A stretch of DNA of 64,000 nt from Mycobacterium rhizamassiliense (GCF_900157375.1 NZ_LT721901.1:1843498-1907497), one strand, 5' to 3'. Positions 19,558 to 28,585 are shown, counted from the stretch's first letter. Notes: a model not told the origin generated them from the sequence alone. Made by a program: numbers and translations.

Positions 19558-20616
19558 TCAGCGGGGAGCGCCATTGCGCAGCATCGCGCCGACGCCGTCA
19601 GCCGGGGTGATTCGCTCGTCGGTCTGGACCAAAAACGCCCCGCCGGCGGCCGCCAGCAGCGGCAGCGCCTCGTCGGCCCGCAGCGTCTTGGCCGGTAAGG
19701 TGCCCTGCGCCGAGAGCTGCTCGGCGGTCGGCGCGACGTTCTTCATGGATTCGTCGGAGACCACGGTGGCGTTGTCGATGTCGCCGATGATCATCACGTC
19801 GATGGTCCCCTGGTTCAAGGCCAAGCAGACGGGCCCGAGGCCCTCGACGGCCAGCCCGGAATACCGATCCACTTCGGCGGTGAATCTGGCCGCCGCGTTG
19901 TCCATCACGCTGAGCCGTTGCCGCAATATCGTCGTGTCGACGGCGCGCTGGATTTCGTCGAAGTCGTACCCGCCGCGCCGGACGGAGACCGGAAGCGACG
20001 TCGCAAGCGCGCGCACCCGCTGCGGCAGCGCCGTCAGCAGATCGGAACGCACCTCCGCGTCGCCCACCAAAAAGACTGCGTCATAAGCCGTGTCGTGCGC
20101 CAGTTCGCTGACGCGGTCGGCGATGGGGCACGGCTCCGCGGCCCGTTGCGCTGGGGCGCCGACCAGCCGGCGACCGTTGCCTTGCACCGCCTCCGAAAGC
20201 CGGTTGGCATCGACGTGGCTGGTGATCAACGCACCGGCCGGATCGACCACTACCAGCAAATAGTTCGAGTGCCCGACGCCGTATTCGAGAATTGGAATGA
20301 TGTACGGCAGGTCGGACACTCGCACTATTGGTTCGAAGACCGGCATTAATAGACACTCGTTGAATAAAATTCCGGTCGAACTGGCGACTACGGCGCGACC
20401 GCCGCGGCCCACCGGCGAGCGCAAATCCTTTACGGCGTATTCGATTTCGGCCGTGACCGATTCGTCGGCGCCCTGGTCGACAAGCTGGCCGCGCAGATCG
20501 TCCCAGTTCAGGTCGAGTGCCAAACTCGCGTCGCCGTCATCGCCGAAGTCGTCGAAGTAGACCGATGCGAACGGGCCGGGCGCATCGAATATCTGGCGAA
20601 ACCTGCCCGGGTCCAT
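19558..20616 (-). CDS. Release-factor-like (baeRF family, Rv2629 type) protein, copy 1
   Basis: The 352-residue protein belongs to the Rv2629-like group, recognised as bacterial relatives of the archaeo-eukaryotic release-factor/Vms1 fold, suspected to act on stalled ribosomes or peptidyl-tRNA. Shared landmarks are APGPFASVYFDD (12-23), RVSDLPYIIPILEYGV, LVVVDPAGA, RADEALPLLAA and the C-terminal DGVGAMLR. Compared with the neighbouring copy it lacks the GYPVHK...GYGD segment near residue 145. It ends two bases after the tRNA-Ser and lies 79 bases downstream of copy 2. Function in mycobacteria is not established; M. tuberculosis Rv2629 belongs to the dormancy regulon. Confidence 0.8.
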   Translation of the reverse strand: MDPGRFRQIFDAPGPFASVYFDDFGDDGDASLALDLNWDDLRGQLVDQGADESVTAEIEYAVKDLRSPVGRGGRAVVASSTGILFNECLLMPVFEPIVRVSDLPYIIPILEYGVGHSNYLLVVVDPAGALITSHVDANRLSEAVQGNGRRLVGAPAQRAAEPCPIADRVSELAHDTAYDAVFLVGDAEVRSDLLTALPQRVRALATSLPVSVRRGGYDFDEIQRAVDTTILRQRLSVMDNAAARFTAEVDRYSGLAVEGLGPVCLALNQGTIDVMIIGDIDNATVVSDESMKNVAPTAEQLSAQGTLPAKTLRADEALPLLAAAGGAFLVQTDERITPADGVGAMLRNGAPR

Positions 20617-20695
20617 AGCTCATTGTTTGCCCGAAAGCCTGAGACGCAAAACACATTTAACTTTGCTTACGATTCGTGTCGCCGCGGCGAACGAA

Positions 20696-21802
20696 TCAGT
20701 GCAGCGTGGGCGCGTAGCGAAGCACCGCGCCGATGCCGTCGGCCGGGTCGATCCGCTCGTCGGTGCGGACCAGTGAGGCGCCCACCGAGATCGCCAACAG
20801 AGGCAGCGCCTCGTCCGCGCGCAACGTCTTGGCGGGTGCGGCGCCCTGCTCCGACAACACGTCGGCGTTCGGAGCGACCGCCGTCATTCCCTCGTCAGCA
20901 ACCACAGTTGCGTCGTCGATTTCACCGATGATCATCGTGTCGACCGCCCCTTGGCGCAGGGCCGAGCAAACTGCCCCGAGGCCCTCCGCCGCCAACCCGG
21001 ATTGCCGGCCGACTTCGGCGGTGAAACGCTCCGCGGCCGAATCGATCACGCTCAATCGCTGCTTTGCGGATTCGGCCTCGATCGCCCGCTGAATGTCCTC
21101 GAAGTCGGCACCGCTGTGCCGCGCCCCCGCCTGCAGCGGGACGGCTCGGTCACGCAGCCGTTCCGGCAGCGTGGCGATCAGATCCGAGCGGGACCGCACC
21201 TCGCCCACGACGAAGATCGTGTCAATGTTCTTCTGGTCGAACAGTTCACCGACGCGATCGGCAACCGCACGCATGTTCTTGCGGGCCGATTCCTGGGTCC
21301 GCAGTTGCGGGTCGCCGTATCCGGAGGTCTCGGCTCCGGCGGCCTTGTGCACCGGATAGCCGCCTCCGTCAACGGTTTCCGAATGCAGGGTGTCGTCGAT
21401 GTGGGTCGTGAGGTCGGCCCCGGTGTGATCGACCACCACCAATAAGTAGGTCGGATGCGGCACGCCGAGCTCGACGATGGGAACGATGTAAGGCAAATCC
21501 GACACGCGCACAACGGTTTCGGCGGTGGGCCGCAACAGGTGTTCGTTGAGCACCACCCCATCGGCGCTGGCGACCACCGCGCGGCCGCTGCGACCGATCG
21601 GCGCGCGTAGGTCCAGCACCGCGCGGCCGATCTCATCGGTGACTGCCTCGTCGGCGCCCTGCTCCTCGAGCTGTTCGCGCAGTGCCCGCCACTTGAGCTC
21701 TAATTGGGCCTCGGCGTCATGGGTGTCGTGCGAGTCGTCGAAGTAGACCGACGCGAACGGCCCAGGCGCATCTAGCAACTGACGGAAACGATCAGAATTC
21801 AT
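20696..21802 (-). CDS. Release-factor-like (baeRF family, Rv2629 type) protein, copy 2
   Basis: The 368-residue paralogue of the downstream gene shares DAPGPFASVYFDD, VRVSDLPYIVPIVELGV, VVVDHTGADL, VVGEVRSRSDL, TMIIGEIDDATVV and DGIGAVLRYAP. It keeps the GGYPVHKAAGAETSGYGD segment that copy 1 has lost and that M. tuberculosis Rv2629 has, so it is the more Rv2629-like of the two. The pair arose by tandem duplication followed by divergence. About 200 bases of non-coding sequence, in which I see no clear element, separate it from lipE. Confidence 0.82.
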   Translation of the reverse strand: MNSDRFRQLLDAPGPFASVYFDDSHDTHDAEAQLELKWRALREQLEEQGADEAVTDEIGRAVLDLRAPIGRSGRAVVASADGVVLNEHLLRPTAETVVRVSDLPYIVPIVELGVPHPTYLLVVVDHTGADLTTHIDDTLHSETVDGGGYPVHKAAGAETSGYGDPQLRTQESARKNMRAVADRVGELFDQKNIDTIFVVGEVRSRSDLIATLPERLRDRAVPLQAGARHSGADFEDIQRAIEAESAKQRLSVIDSAAERFTAEVGRQSGLAAEGLGAVCSALRQGAVDTMIIGEIDDATVVADEGMTAVAPNADVLSEQGAAPAKTLRADEALPLLAISVGASLVRTDERIDPADGIGAVLRYAPTLH

Positions 21803-22006
21803 GATTGTTGTGGTCCCCCCACTTTTGCGACGGCTAACTTACGCCTGAGGCGCGGTCTCCTTCGCTGTCGTCGAAGAACGACCAGTCGCCGCCGTGCTCA
21901 ACTTCCATTCACCAGCCGAATTCGCTGTTGTGTCGCGACAACCTTTCCTCGCGGATCGAGAACTCGGTAGTTGGCCATGCGGGAAGTGTTCCCCTCCCCG
22001 GCGTCC

Positions 22007-23260
22007 TTAACCCGCCGGGATCTCGGCGGCGATCGTGTCCATCAGCGCGGAGTGCCGTCGGGGGTGCGGGTCCCGGCCGGGTTTACCGCTGCTGATCAGG
22101 CCCGCGGACAGGCCGCGCGCCGGGTCGGCCCAGATGGCGATGTTGACCAGGCCCAGGTGGCCGAAGGCGTCCGGCGCGTTGCGCCCGAACGGGCCGAACC
22201 TGTCGGTCCCGAGAATGAATCCGGTGCCCCAGCGCGCGGGCATCAGGCCCACCGAGAAGTCCGGCCGCAGCCGCCGGGATTCCTTCGTCGCGGCCCGCAT
22301 GGTCTCCGGCCGCATCACCCGCACGCCGTCGAGTTCGCCTCCGCGGCGCCAGATTTCGGCAAAGCGGGACATCTCGTTGGCGGTCGACACGGTGTTCGAC
22401 GACGGGATCACGGTGGTCAGGAACAGCCGGCCGTTGGTGTACGGGATGATCTCGTGCACCGTTCCGCCGATCGCCTTGCGGAAGATCCGCGCGATGGGCG
22501 CCGGCAGCGGCCGGCCGGTGGCGTGGCTCGGCGCGACCAACGGAAGATCCTCCGGGGCGACGCCGAAGTTGGTCCAGCGAAAGTCGAGTGGCTCGAGGAT
22601 CTCGGTGGCCAGGATCTCGCGGACGTCCTTGCCCGCGGCCGCGTAGATGATCTCGCGCATCAGCGGACCCCAGGTCAGCGCGTGATAGATGTGCACCAGG
22701 CCCGGCCGGTACAACGGGCGCAATTCGCTGAGCATCTGCTGGGCGTACTCGTGATCGTCGGCGCGCTTGACGTCCGGGCGTGGCCCGGTGGGGAAGGGCA
22801 GGCCGGCGCTGTGCGTCATCACGTGCCGGATCGTGATCCGGTCCTTGCCGTGGCTGGTGAACGTGGGGATGTAGTCGCACACCCGGTCATCGAGGGCGAA
22901 GACGCCTCGCTCGACGAGCATGTGGACCACGGTCGCGGTGATCGCCTTGGCCGACGAGTACACGCAGAAGGGGGTGTCGGTCGTGACGGGGATCTTCTCG
23001 GCGTCGGCGTCGTCGGTCGGCGCGTTGCCCCAGCCGTGACCGATCCCGCGGTTGAGCACGACGCGGCCGTTGTGGCGCAGGCACAGCTGGATCGCCGGGT
23101 GCATGCCGCCCCGATACCAGTTGCGGGCGGCCTGCCAGATGCGTTCGACGGCGGCGCTGTCGATCTCCGAGTGGTCCTCGTCGCCGATCGCGGTCACGGC
23201 GTCCAGGTCGGCCGGAACGCGGATCCTGCCGTCGGGCGTCGTCATGGGCGTCATCGTCAC
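22007..23260 (-). CDS. lipE: Serine esterase/lipase of the beta-lactamase-like family, LipE (Rv3775 type)
   Basis: The 417-residue protein belongs to the class C beta-lactamase/EstB-type esterases. The nucleophile motif Ser-x-x-Lys is SSAK at 102-105; a Tyr follows at 192 (IYHALTWG), and a GHLGLV-type motif appears near 372 (FGHLGLVNIAIWADP). No signal peptide is evident. M. tuberculosis LipE has 415 residues and the same neighbour echA21. The likely role is hydrolysis of short or medium acyl esters; the substrate is unknown. Confidence 0.88.
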   Translation of the reverse strand: MTMTPMTTPDGRIRVPADLDAVTAIGDEDHSEIDSAAVERIWQAARNWYRGGMHPAIQLCLRHNGRVVLNRGIGHGWGNAPTDDADAEKIPVTTDTPFCVYSSAKAITATVVHMLVERGVFALDDRVCDYIPTFTSHGKDRITIRHVMTHSAGLPFPTGPRPDVKRADDHEYAQQMLSELRPLYRPGLVHIYHALTWGPLMREIIYAAAGKDVREILATEILEPLDFRWTNFGVAPEDLPLVAPSHATGRPLPAPIARIFRKAIGGTVHEIIPYTNGRLFLTTVIPSSNTVSTANEMSRFAEIWRRGGELDGVRVMRPETMRAATKESRRLRPDFSVGLMPARWGTGFILGTDRFGPFGRNAPDAFGHLGLVNIAIWADPARGLSAGLISSGKPGRDPHPRRHSALMDTIAAEIPAG

Positions 23261-23285
23261 CTCCGCGAGGGTACGTTGCGGCGGA

Positions 23286-24110
23286 CTACTCCCCGGTGAA
23301 CTGCGGCGGACGCTTGGCGAACGTCGCCGAGATGCCCTCGGTCAGGTCCTTGGACGGCAGGAACGCCGCGTTCCAGGCGGCGACGTAGCGCAGGCTTTCC
23401 GAGACGGCGGCGGTGCGCTGCTGGTCGAGGACGTCCTTGATGCCGTGCACGGTCAGCGGCGGGTTCGCGGCGATCTCGGCGGCGGTTGCGTGCGCGGCGG
23501 CCAGCGTGGCGTCGGCGTCGGCGTAGACGTCGTTGACCAGTCCGATCTTCTCGGCGCGGGCGGCGTCGATGTCCTTGCCGGTCAGCGCGAGCTCGCGCAG
23601 GTGCCCGTCGTTGAGGATCAGCGGCAGGCGGGCGAGGCTGCCGACGTCGGCGACGATGGCGAGCTTGACCTCACGCACCGAGAACTTGGCGTCGGCGCTG
23701 GCGTAGCGGATGTCGACGGCCGAGATCAGGTCGACGCCGCCGCCGATGCACCAGCCGTGGATCGCGGCGATGGTCGGGGTCCGGCAATCGGCGACGGCGG
23801 TGATCGCGCCCTGCATCCGCTTGACCTCGCGGTGGAAGACCGCGCGCGGACCGGCCAGCGCGTCGCCGGACAGCAGCGGGGTGAACGAGCCGCCCATCGC
23901 CGGCACGTCCAGGCCGTAGCTGAAGTTCTTGCCCGACCCCGTCAGCACGATGGCCCGCACCTCGGGGTTGGCGTCCAGCTCTTCAAACAGCGCGGGCAGC
24001 TCCGACCAGAACGCGGGCCCCATCGCGTTGCCCTTGCCCGGTCCGATCAACGTCACCTGGGCAACCTGGTCTTTGATTTCGACGGAGACAGATTCGTATG
24101 TTGCGCCCAT
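23286..24110 (-). CDS. echA21: Enoyl-CoA hydratase/isomerase family protein EchA21
   Basis: The 274-residue crotonase-fold protein has the oxyanion-hole segment SYGLDVPAMGGSF (about 69-81) and IHGWCIGGGVDLISAVDIRYAS (about 117-138), with an acidic residue (Asp) following the second motif as in family members. It is expected to act on enoyl-CoA thioesters in fatty-acid breakdown. It lies 25 bases upstream of lipE on the same strand and matches M. tuberculosis Rv3774 in order. The divergent frameshifted gene starts 24 bases away. Confidence 0.9.
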   Translation of the reverse strand: MGATYESVSVEIKDQVAQVTLIGPGKGNAMGPAFWSELPALFEELDANPEVRAIVLTGSGKNFSYGLDVPAMGGSFTPLLSGDALAGPRAVFHREVKRMQGAITAVADCRTPTIAAIHGWCIGGGVDLISAVDIRYASADAKFSVREVKLAIVADVGSLARLPLILNDGHLRELALTGKDIDAARAEKIGLVNDVYADADATLAAAHATAAEIAANPPLTVHGIKDVLDQQRTAAVSESLRYVAAWNAAFLPSKDLTEGISATFAKRPPQFTGE

Positions 24111-24134
24111 ATCGCAGACCGTAGCGTGGCAGAT

Positions 24135-24717
24135 ATGCCCTCAGATCTGCGACCCGGACCAGATTCACCGCCCAGCGACGAGCTGCACAGCGCCGAGGAT
24201 TCGCTCGGCGTGCTGCAGCATGTGCTGCACACCATCGCCGAGGACGACAAGTCCCGCCCGACGCCGTGCTCGGAGTTCGACGTGGCGAAATTGACCGAGC
24301 ACCTGCTGAACTCGATCACGGCCATCGGCGGCATGGTGGGCGCGGAGCTGCCGGAGCGCGATCCGGACGATTCGGTGGAGCGCCAGGTTGTCCTGCCGCC
24401 CGCCCCGCCCTGGACGCCTGGCACCGCCACGGCCTGGACGGCAGCGTGCCGTTCGGCAAGACGCAGATGCCCGCCAGGACGGCATGCGGCGTCTTCTCGA
24501 TCGAATTACTGGTCCACGCTTGGGATTACGGCAAAGCCGTCGGTCGCGACGTCGATGCCCCCGATCGCTGTCGGAGTACGTGCTCGCGCTCGCCCGCGAC
24601 ATCATCAGGCCGGAGTTCCGCGGCGGTGCCGGGTTCGACGATCCGGTCGACGTACCCGCCGACGCCCGCGCGCTGGATCAGCTCGTCGCGTTCACCGGCC
24701 GCAACCCGGCCGGCTAA
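24135..24717 (+). pseudogene. Frameshifted TIGR03086-family protein (Rv3773c type)
   Basis: Three consecutive frames together encode one protein of about 193 residues of the TIGR03086/maleylpyruvate-isomerase-like family (DinB-like fold). Frame one carries MPSDLRPGPDSPP to SRPTPCSEFDVAKLTEHLL. Frame two, from about 24400, carries LDAWHRHGLDGSVPFGKTQM and VFSIELLVHAWDYGKAVGRD. Frame three, from about 24560, carries LSEYVLALARDIIRPEFRG to the TAA. Each junction behaves like a single-base loss and lies in C-rich runs (24391-24410 and 24551-24564). It is either a recent pseudogene or two homopolymer sequencing errors; the codon quality of all three segments is intact. Confidence 0.75.
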
Positions 24718-24745
24718 GCCGGGGCCGCCGGGCGTGTGGAGTGAC

Positions 24746-25378
24746 CTATTTGGTGTCGGTGACGACGACTACTTGACGGATGAATTTGTTTTCCACGGCG
24801 GAGTGGAGGAGGAAGTCGGCGACGTTTGCGCGAGAGGTTGAGGGGAGGATCGGCAGGGTCGTGACGTCCTCGAGCGCGACCGCGGCGTAACGTCTGCCGA
24901 CCCCGTCGTTCAGCGCCCCGGGATATTCGAGGGTCCATTTCAGGCCGCTGGCTTTCAACAGCACTTCGGATGCGGCTTTGTCTTGATATTTTTTGCGCAG
25001 CGCAGTGCGAAATATCAGGCTAGCCAGGAACGACGCCTTGGCGAGGGAATCTCCGACTCCGAATGCGGACACAATCACGAACCGGTCAACACCCGATGTT
25101 TTCGCGGACGCGATGACGGCCCGAACGGTGTCTGTGATCAGCGTTGGGGTATTGCGGATGCTTTCGACTCCGAGGGTGCTGATGACCGCATCATGCCCTC
25201 GGGCTGCCGCGGCGATCACAGCAGCCTCGGTGACGTCACCGCTGACGATCTGAGCGCGCGGGTCAAGGATCACGTCGGCCCTTCGAACGAGGGCGGTGAC
25301 CTGATGGCCTTGGTCGAGCGCTTTGTTGACGAAGTGGACACCGGTACGCCCGGTTGCTCCTAGGACAAGAAACTTCAC
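24746..25378 (-). CDS. NAD(P)-binding atypical SDR (NmrA/YwnB-like) oxidoreductase
   Basis: The 210-residue atypical short-chain dehydrogenase has the glycine-rich motif LGATGRTG at residues 6-13 and DVTEAAVIAAAARGHDAVIS. Members bind NAD(P)H and act as reductases or redox sensors. I chose the GTG at 25376-25378, preceded by AAAGCGGAGC, because the family starts directly with KFLVLGATG; the frame extends 41 further residues without support. It is divergent from a MarR-family regulator with a palindromic site between them, so it is the likely target of that regulator. Confidence 0.85.
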   Translation of the reverse strand: MKFLVLGATGRTGVHFVNKALDQGHQVTALVRRADVILDPRAQIVSGDVTEAAVIAAAARGHDAVISTLGVESIRNTPTLITDTVRAVIASAKTSGVDRFVIVSAFGVGDSLAKASFLASLIFRTALRKKYQDKAASEVLLKASGLKWTLEYPGALNDGVGRRYAAVALEDVTTLPILPSTSRANVADFLLHSAVENKFIRQVVVVTDTK

Positions 25379-25495
25379 GGTAGCTCCGCTTTCTTTAGAA
25401 ATGACGAGGACATGGTCGGTCACCGGTACGTCTTGCGGACACATGGCGAAGCCGCCCGCCGTTGCCGGCAGAACGTCAGGATCATTGACGATTGT

Positions 25496-25512
25496 AGTCA
25501 ATATTACTGACT
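25496..25512. promoter_or_regulatory. Candidate MarR operator AGTCA-N7-TGACT
   Basis: AGTCA at 25496-25500 and TGACT at 25508-25512 form an inverted repeat around ATATTAC, and ATTG/CAAT half-sites recur on both sides (25491-25521). The 309-base region between the SDR start (25378) and the MarR start (25688) otherwise shows no gene. Size and position between divergent genes fit a MarR-family operator. Binding is inferred. Confidence 0.5.
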
Positions 25513-25687
25513 ATTGTCAATGGGTAGCAGTGGAAGCACGCTGTCTGTCGCGTATATTGGTCAGAAGTGATTACTACTGTGACCCTCTGCGCGCCGGGGG
25601 TCGGCTGCGATCGAGTTCGGTGATGTCACGGCGGATATGAGGCGTCAATCTCGTGGGATCAAGTGGGCAGATGGAGCCGAGGGCAGC

Positions 25688-26131
25688 GTGGACGACGAGC
25701 AGCGGATTGATCTAGGGGTGTTGTTGTTCATCCCGTACCGGTACACCGAAGACCGGATTTTCCGGGCGCTCCGAGATGCCGGATTCGACGACTGGACCCT
25801 GGCTCAGTGCCGCGTGTTTCAACGCATCGCACCGGATGGTTCGCGCCTGACGGACCTTGCTGAACAGGCACAAATGAGCAAGCAAAGCGCGGGCGTGCTG
25901 GTCGATCAACTCGAAAGTTTGGGCTATGTCCGTCGGGAGCCCGATCCCGCGGATGGCCGCGCCCGATTGATCGTGATCGAGCAACGCGGCCGGCGGGCGG
26001 TCGAGGTAGTCGCGGCGACACTCGACGAGATCCACTCGGAGTGGAAGGCATACCTGGGCACCCGCAACTTCACGGTGTTGAGCCAGATTCTGGCTCAACT
26101 CCGCGAGATCACCGACCCCTACGCGCGGTAA
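25688..26131 (+). CDS. MarR-family transcriptional regulator
   Basis: The 147-residue winged-helix regulator has DWTLAQCRVFQRIAPDGSRLTDLAEQAQMSKQSAGVLVDQLESLGYV as the DNA-binding core and the wing RREPDPADGRARLIVI. I favour the GTG at 25688, preceded by GAGG at five bases; an ATG at 25637 would add 17 residues but has a poorly spaced ribosome site. It is divergent from the SDR gene and probably represses it and itself through the AGTCA-N7-TGACT site. Confidence 0.87.
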   Translation: MDDEQRIDLGVLLFIPYRYTEDRIFRALRDAGFDDWTLAQCRVFQRIAPDGSRLTDLAEQAQMSKQSAGVLVDQLESLGYVRREPDPADGRARLIVIEQRGRRAVEVVAATLDEIHSEWKAYLGTRNFTVLSQILAQLREITDPYAR

Positions 26132-26215
26132 AGCTGCCGCTCGGAAAGGAATCAAGATACGTAGCCGCGGGCAATATGTTCGAAGTCCGAGCTGCCATTC
26201 TCGCCGGCCTGAGCG

Positions 26216-26674
26216 CTAGACCCGCTCCAGGTAGAAGTAGTAGTAGCGGCCCTTGTCCCGCACGCCCTTACCGTTCATGATGCCCATCACGGCGTCGTCG
26301 TCGATCTTCTTGAAGTGGTCGTGCACGGGCCTGCCGTCGTAGACCATCGTCGCGGTGACCTCGCCGCGGAAGTCCTCCAGCCACAGGCTGGCCTCACCGT
26401 TCATGTACTCCACGTTGGAATACTTGTTCCCGTCGGCGTCGAGGCACACCAGCGGTTGCGCGTCGCGGGCACTCTTGAAGGTCTTGCCGAACCAGCCAAG
26501 CTCTTGCATGAAGCCAGTGGCTCGATGTCCGGTCGCGAAGTCCCCGCCCTTCCATTCGCCGATCATGCCTTCGATCGTCGCGGGCTCGAGCGTCGCCCAG
26601 TAGTCGTCGAGCTCGGCATCGGCAACGCTGTCGCGCTCTTTGAATTCAGTAAAGTGCTTGCGGGCCAGGCTCAT
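26216..26674 (-). CDS. GXWXG/DUF4334 domain protein
   Basis: The 152-residue protein shows the GXWXG motif as MIGEWKGGDF (about 37-46) followed by a DUF4334-type C-terminal half ending with GRYYYFYLERV. The family is small, cytosolic and of unknown function. Its ATG overlaps the hisC2 stop by four bases, so translation is probably coupled to hisC2. No catalytic residues can be named. Confidence 0.85.
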   Translation of the reverse strand: MSLARKHFTEFKERDSVADAELDDYWATLEPATIEGMIGEWKGGDFATGHRATGFMQELGWFGKTFKSARDAQPLVCLDADGNKYSNVEYMNGEASLWLEDFRGEVTATMVYDGRPVHDHFKKIDDDAVMGIMNGKGVRDKGRYYYFYLERV

Positions 26675-27738
26675 TCGTTACTCCTCACAATCCAGCTACG
26701 GGCGAATTCCAGCAGGACGTCGTTCTCGTCGGGCGCCCCGATGCTGACCCGGGCGCCGTCGGTGCCGTAGGGGCGCACCACAATTCCAGCATCGGCGGCC
26801 GCGGCGACGAAATCCGGTGTGCGCGATCCCAGCGGCAGCCACACGAAGTTGGCCTGCGCCGGTGGCAAGGTGAACCCGGCGTCGCGCAGCCCGTCGGCGA
26901 CCCGGGTGCGCTCGGCCACCAGCGCGTCCGTGCGCGCCAGCAGTTCGTCGGCGGCCTGCAGCGACGCGATCGCGGCTACCTGCGCGAGGCTCGACACCGT
27001 GAACGGCACGTAGACCTGATCGAGCGCGGTGATCAGCCCGGGGTGGCCTATCGCGTAGCCGATGCGCAGCCCAGCCAGGCCGTACGCCTTCGAAAATGTC
27101 CGCAGCACAACGACATTGGGGTGCGCCCGGGTCAGGCCCAGGCTGTCGGGCGCCAGGCCGTCGCGGATGTACTCCACGTAGGCCTCGTCGATGGCGATCA
27201 CGATGTGCGACGGAACGGCCTGAATGAAGCGGGACAGCGCGTCGGGGTCGACGACGGTCGAGGTCGGGTTGTTGGGGTTGCAGACGAAGATCAGCCGCGT
27301 CCGTTCGGTGACCGCGGCGAGCATCGCGTACAGGTCGAAGGTGTGGGCGGTCAGCGGCACCTTGATCGCGGTGGCGCCGGAGACCTGCGTCAGCGGTGGG
27401 TACAGCTCGAAGCTGCGCCAGCCGAAGATCACCTCGTCGCCCACCGCGGAGGTGATCTGGATGAGCTGCTGGCACAGGCTGACCGACCCGCAGCCGACGG
27501 CGATGTTCTCGGGCGTGAAGCCCGAATCGATGTGTTCGGCGAGCGCCGCCTTGAGCGCCACGCAGCCGTTGTCGGGGTAGCGGTTGACGATGTCGGTGGC
27601 GTGCTCGATGGCTGCGCGCACGCTGGGAAGAGGGCCGAATACCGTTTCGTTGCTGGCCAGTTTGATCGCGCCGGGCACCGTCTTACCGGGGACGTAAACT
27701 GGCAGCCCGGCCAGCTCCGGCCGTAGGCGGGCAGTCAC
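26671..27738 (-). CDS. hisC2: PLP-dependent aromatic/histidinol-phosphate aminotransferase HisC2 (Rv3772 type)
   Basis: The 355-residue fold-type I aminotransferase has CNPNNPT at 153-159, DEAY at 184-187, the PLP lysine 217 in TFSKAYG and the arginine motif GLRIGYAIG. M. tuberculosis Rv3772 has been studied as an aromatic (phenylalanine-type) aminotransferase, so the last transamination of phenylalanine/tyrosine synthesis is more likely than histidine synthesis. That fits tyrA elsewhere in this window. It is followed by the GXWXG gene with a four-base overlap. Confidence 0.93.
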   Translation of the reverse strand: MTARLRPELAGLPVYVPGKTVPGAIKLASNETVFGPLPSVRAAIEHATDIVNRYPDNGCVALKAALAEHIDSGFTPENIAVGCGSVSLCQQLIQITSAVGDEVIFGWRSFELYPPLTQVSGATAIKVPLTAHTFDLYAMLAAVTERTRLIFVCNPNNPTSTVVDPDALSRFIQAVPSHIVIAIDEAYVEYIRDGLAPDSLGLTRAHPNVVVLRTFSKAYGLAGLRIGYAIGHPGLITALDQVYVPFTVSSLAQVAAIASLQAADELLARTDALVAERTRVADGLRDAGFTLPPAQANFVWLPLGSRTPDFVAAAADAGIVVRPYGTDGARVSIGAPDENDVLLEFARSWIVRSNE

Positions 27739-27827
27739 TTCGACAGCATATGCCGTCGCTGTGTACGCTATCCCTCCGGCGGTTCCCGGACGCCCGCCAA
27801 GCGTCCGGTACCCTCAGGAAGTCCAAG

Positions 27828-27916
27828 GGAGGCGTGCCAGAGCGGCCGAATGGGACTCACTGCTAATGAGTTGTCCCCCTTAAAGGGGACCGGAGGTTCA
27901 AATCCTCTCGCCTCCG
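27828..27916 (+). tRNA. tRNA-Ser (anticodon GCU)
   Basis: The acceptor stem GGAGGCG pairs with CGCCTCC, discriminator G at 27916. The anticodon loop CTGCTAA gives GCU between CTCA/TGAG. The long variable arm (GTCCCCCTTAAAGGGGAC) marks it as serine. CCA is not encoded (CGCA follows). Confidence 0.96.
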
Positions 27917-27953
27917 CGCACAAATCCCTTCGGGGATACAACTGAAGAACTAG

Positions 27954-28026
27954 GCGCCCGTAGCTCAACGGATAGAGCATCTGACTACGGATCAGAAGGT
28001 TGGGGGTTCGAATCCCTTCGGGCGCA
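27954..28026 (+). tRNA. tRNA-Arg (anticodon ACG)
   Basis: The 73-base tRNA has acceptor GCGCCCG pairing with CGGGCGC and discriminator A. The anticodon loop CTACGGA gives ACG between CTGA and TCAG stems, and the T-loop is GTTCGAATC. ACG is the tRNA whose first anticodon base is converted to inosine by TadA, also encoded in this window. Confidence 0.97.
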
Positions 28027-28071
28027 CTCACTTTCGCACACCCGGTCGGTTGCCCGGATCAGACGGCCCGA

Positions 28072-28563
28072 TCAAGACCCCCTGGCTGACGAGGGCTCGC
28101 CTTCGGCGTCGTTGTCTTCACTGAGGTGCCGCAGGACTCGTTCGTTGAGGGCGGCGAGCATCTCCAGCTCAGCCGGGGAGAGTAGGTCGACAAAGTTCCG
28201 GCGGACGTCCTCCACGTGCCGGGGCGCGGCCTTCTCGATGGCGGCGCGGCCGGCCGGCAGCAGGCAAACCATCGTGCTGCGGGCGTCGTCGGGGTTGGGC
28301 TCGCGGCAGATCAGCCCGTCCTGCTGCATGCGCCGCACCTGATGAGAGACGCGGCTCTTCTCCCAGCCCAGCGTGTTGCACAGGTCGCGGGCTGGCATGC
28401 GGTCCCCGTCGTGAGACGAGAGCACCGCCAGGATCTCGTAATCGGCGCCGGACAGGCCCGATTTCTGCAGGCCCCGGCTCAGGTGCACGTCGAGCTGATG
28501 ATGCGCGTGCCGGAAGGCCCGCCAGGCGCGGTCTTCAGGAGGGCTCAGCCAGTTCGGTTCCAT
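28072..28563 (-). CDS. MarR-family transcriptional regulator
   Basis: The 163-residue regulator has a winged helix core: LSGADYEILAVLSSHDGDRMPARDLCNTLGWEKSRVSHQVRRMQQDGLI, with the wing CREPNPDDARSTMVCL. I use the ATG at 28563 (MEPNWLSPPEDRAW); the longer frame to 28635 would run through both operator palindromes. It is divergent from a coenzyme F420-type reductase gene and two GTTGA-N4-TCAAC palindromes lie between, so it very likely controls that gene and itself. Confidence 0.88.
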   Translation of the reverse strand: MEPNWLSPPEDRAWRAFRHAHHQLDVHLSRGLQKSGLSGADYEILAVLSSHDGDRMPARDLCNTLGWEKSRVSHQVRRMQQDGLICREPNPDDARSTMVCLLPAGRAAIEKAAPRHVEDVRRNFVDLLSPAELEMLAALNERVLRHLSEDNDAEGEPSSARGS

Positions 28564-28585
28564 CAGCTGCCATCCTACCCGATTG

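Noticed and set aside
27768..28031. An 87-residue minus-strand frame starting MSAPEGIRTPNLLIR
   Set aside because: It is the well-known false protein antisense to tRNA genes; it covers tRNA-Ser and tRNA-Arg.
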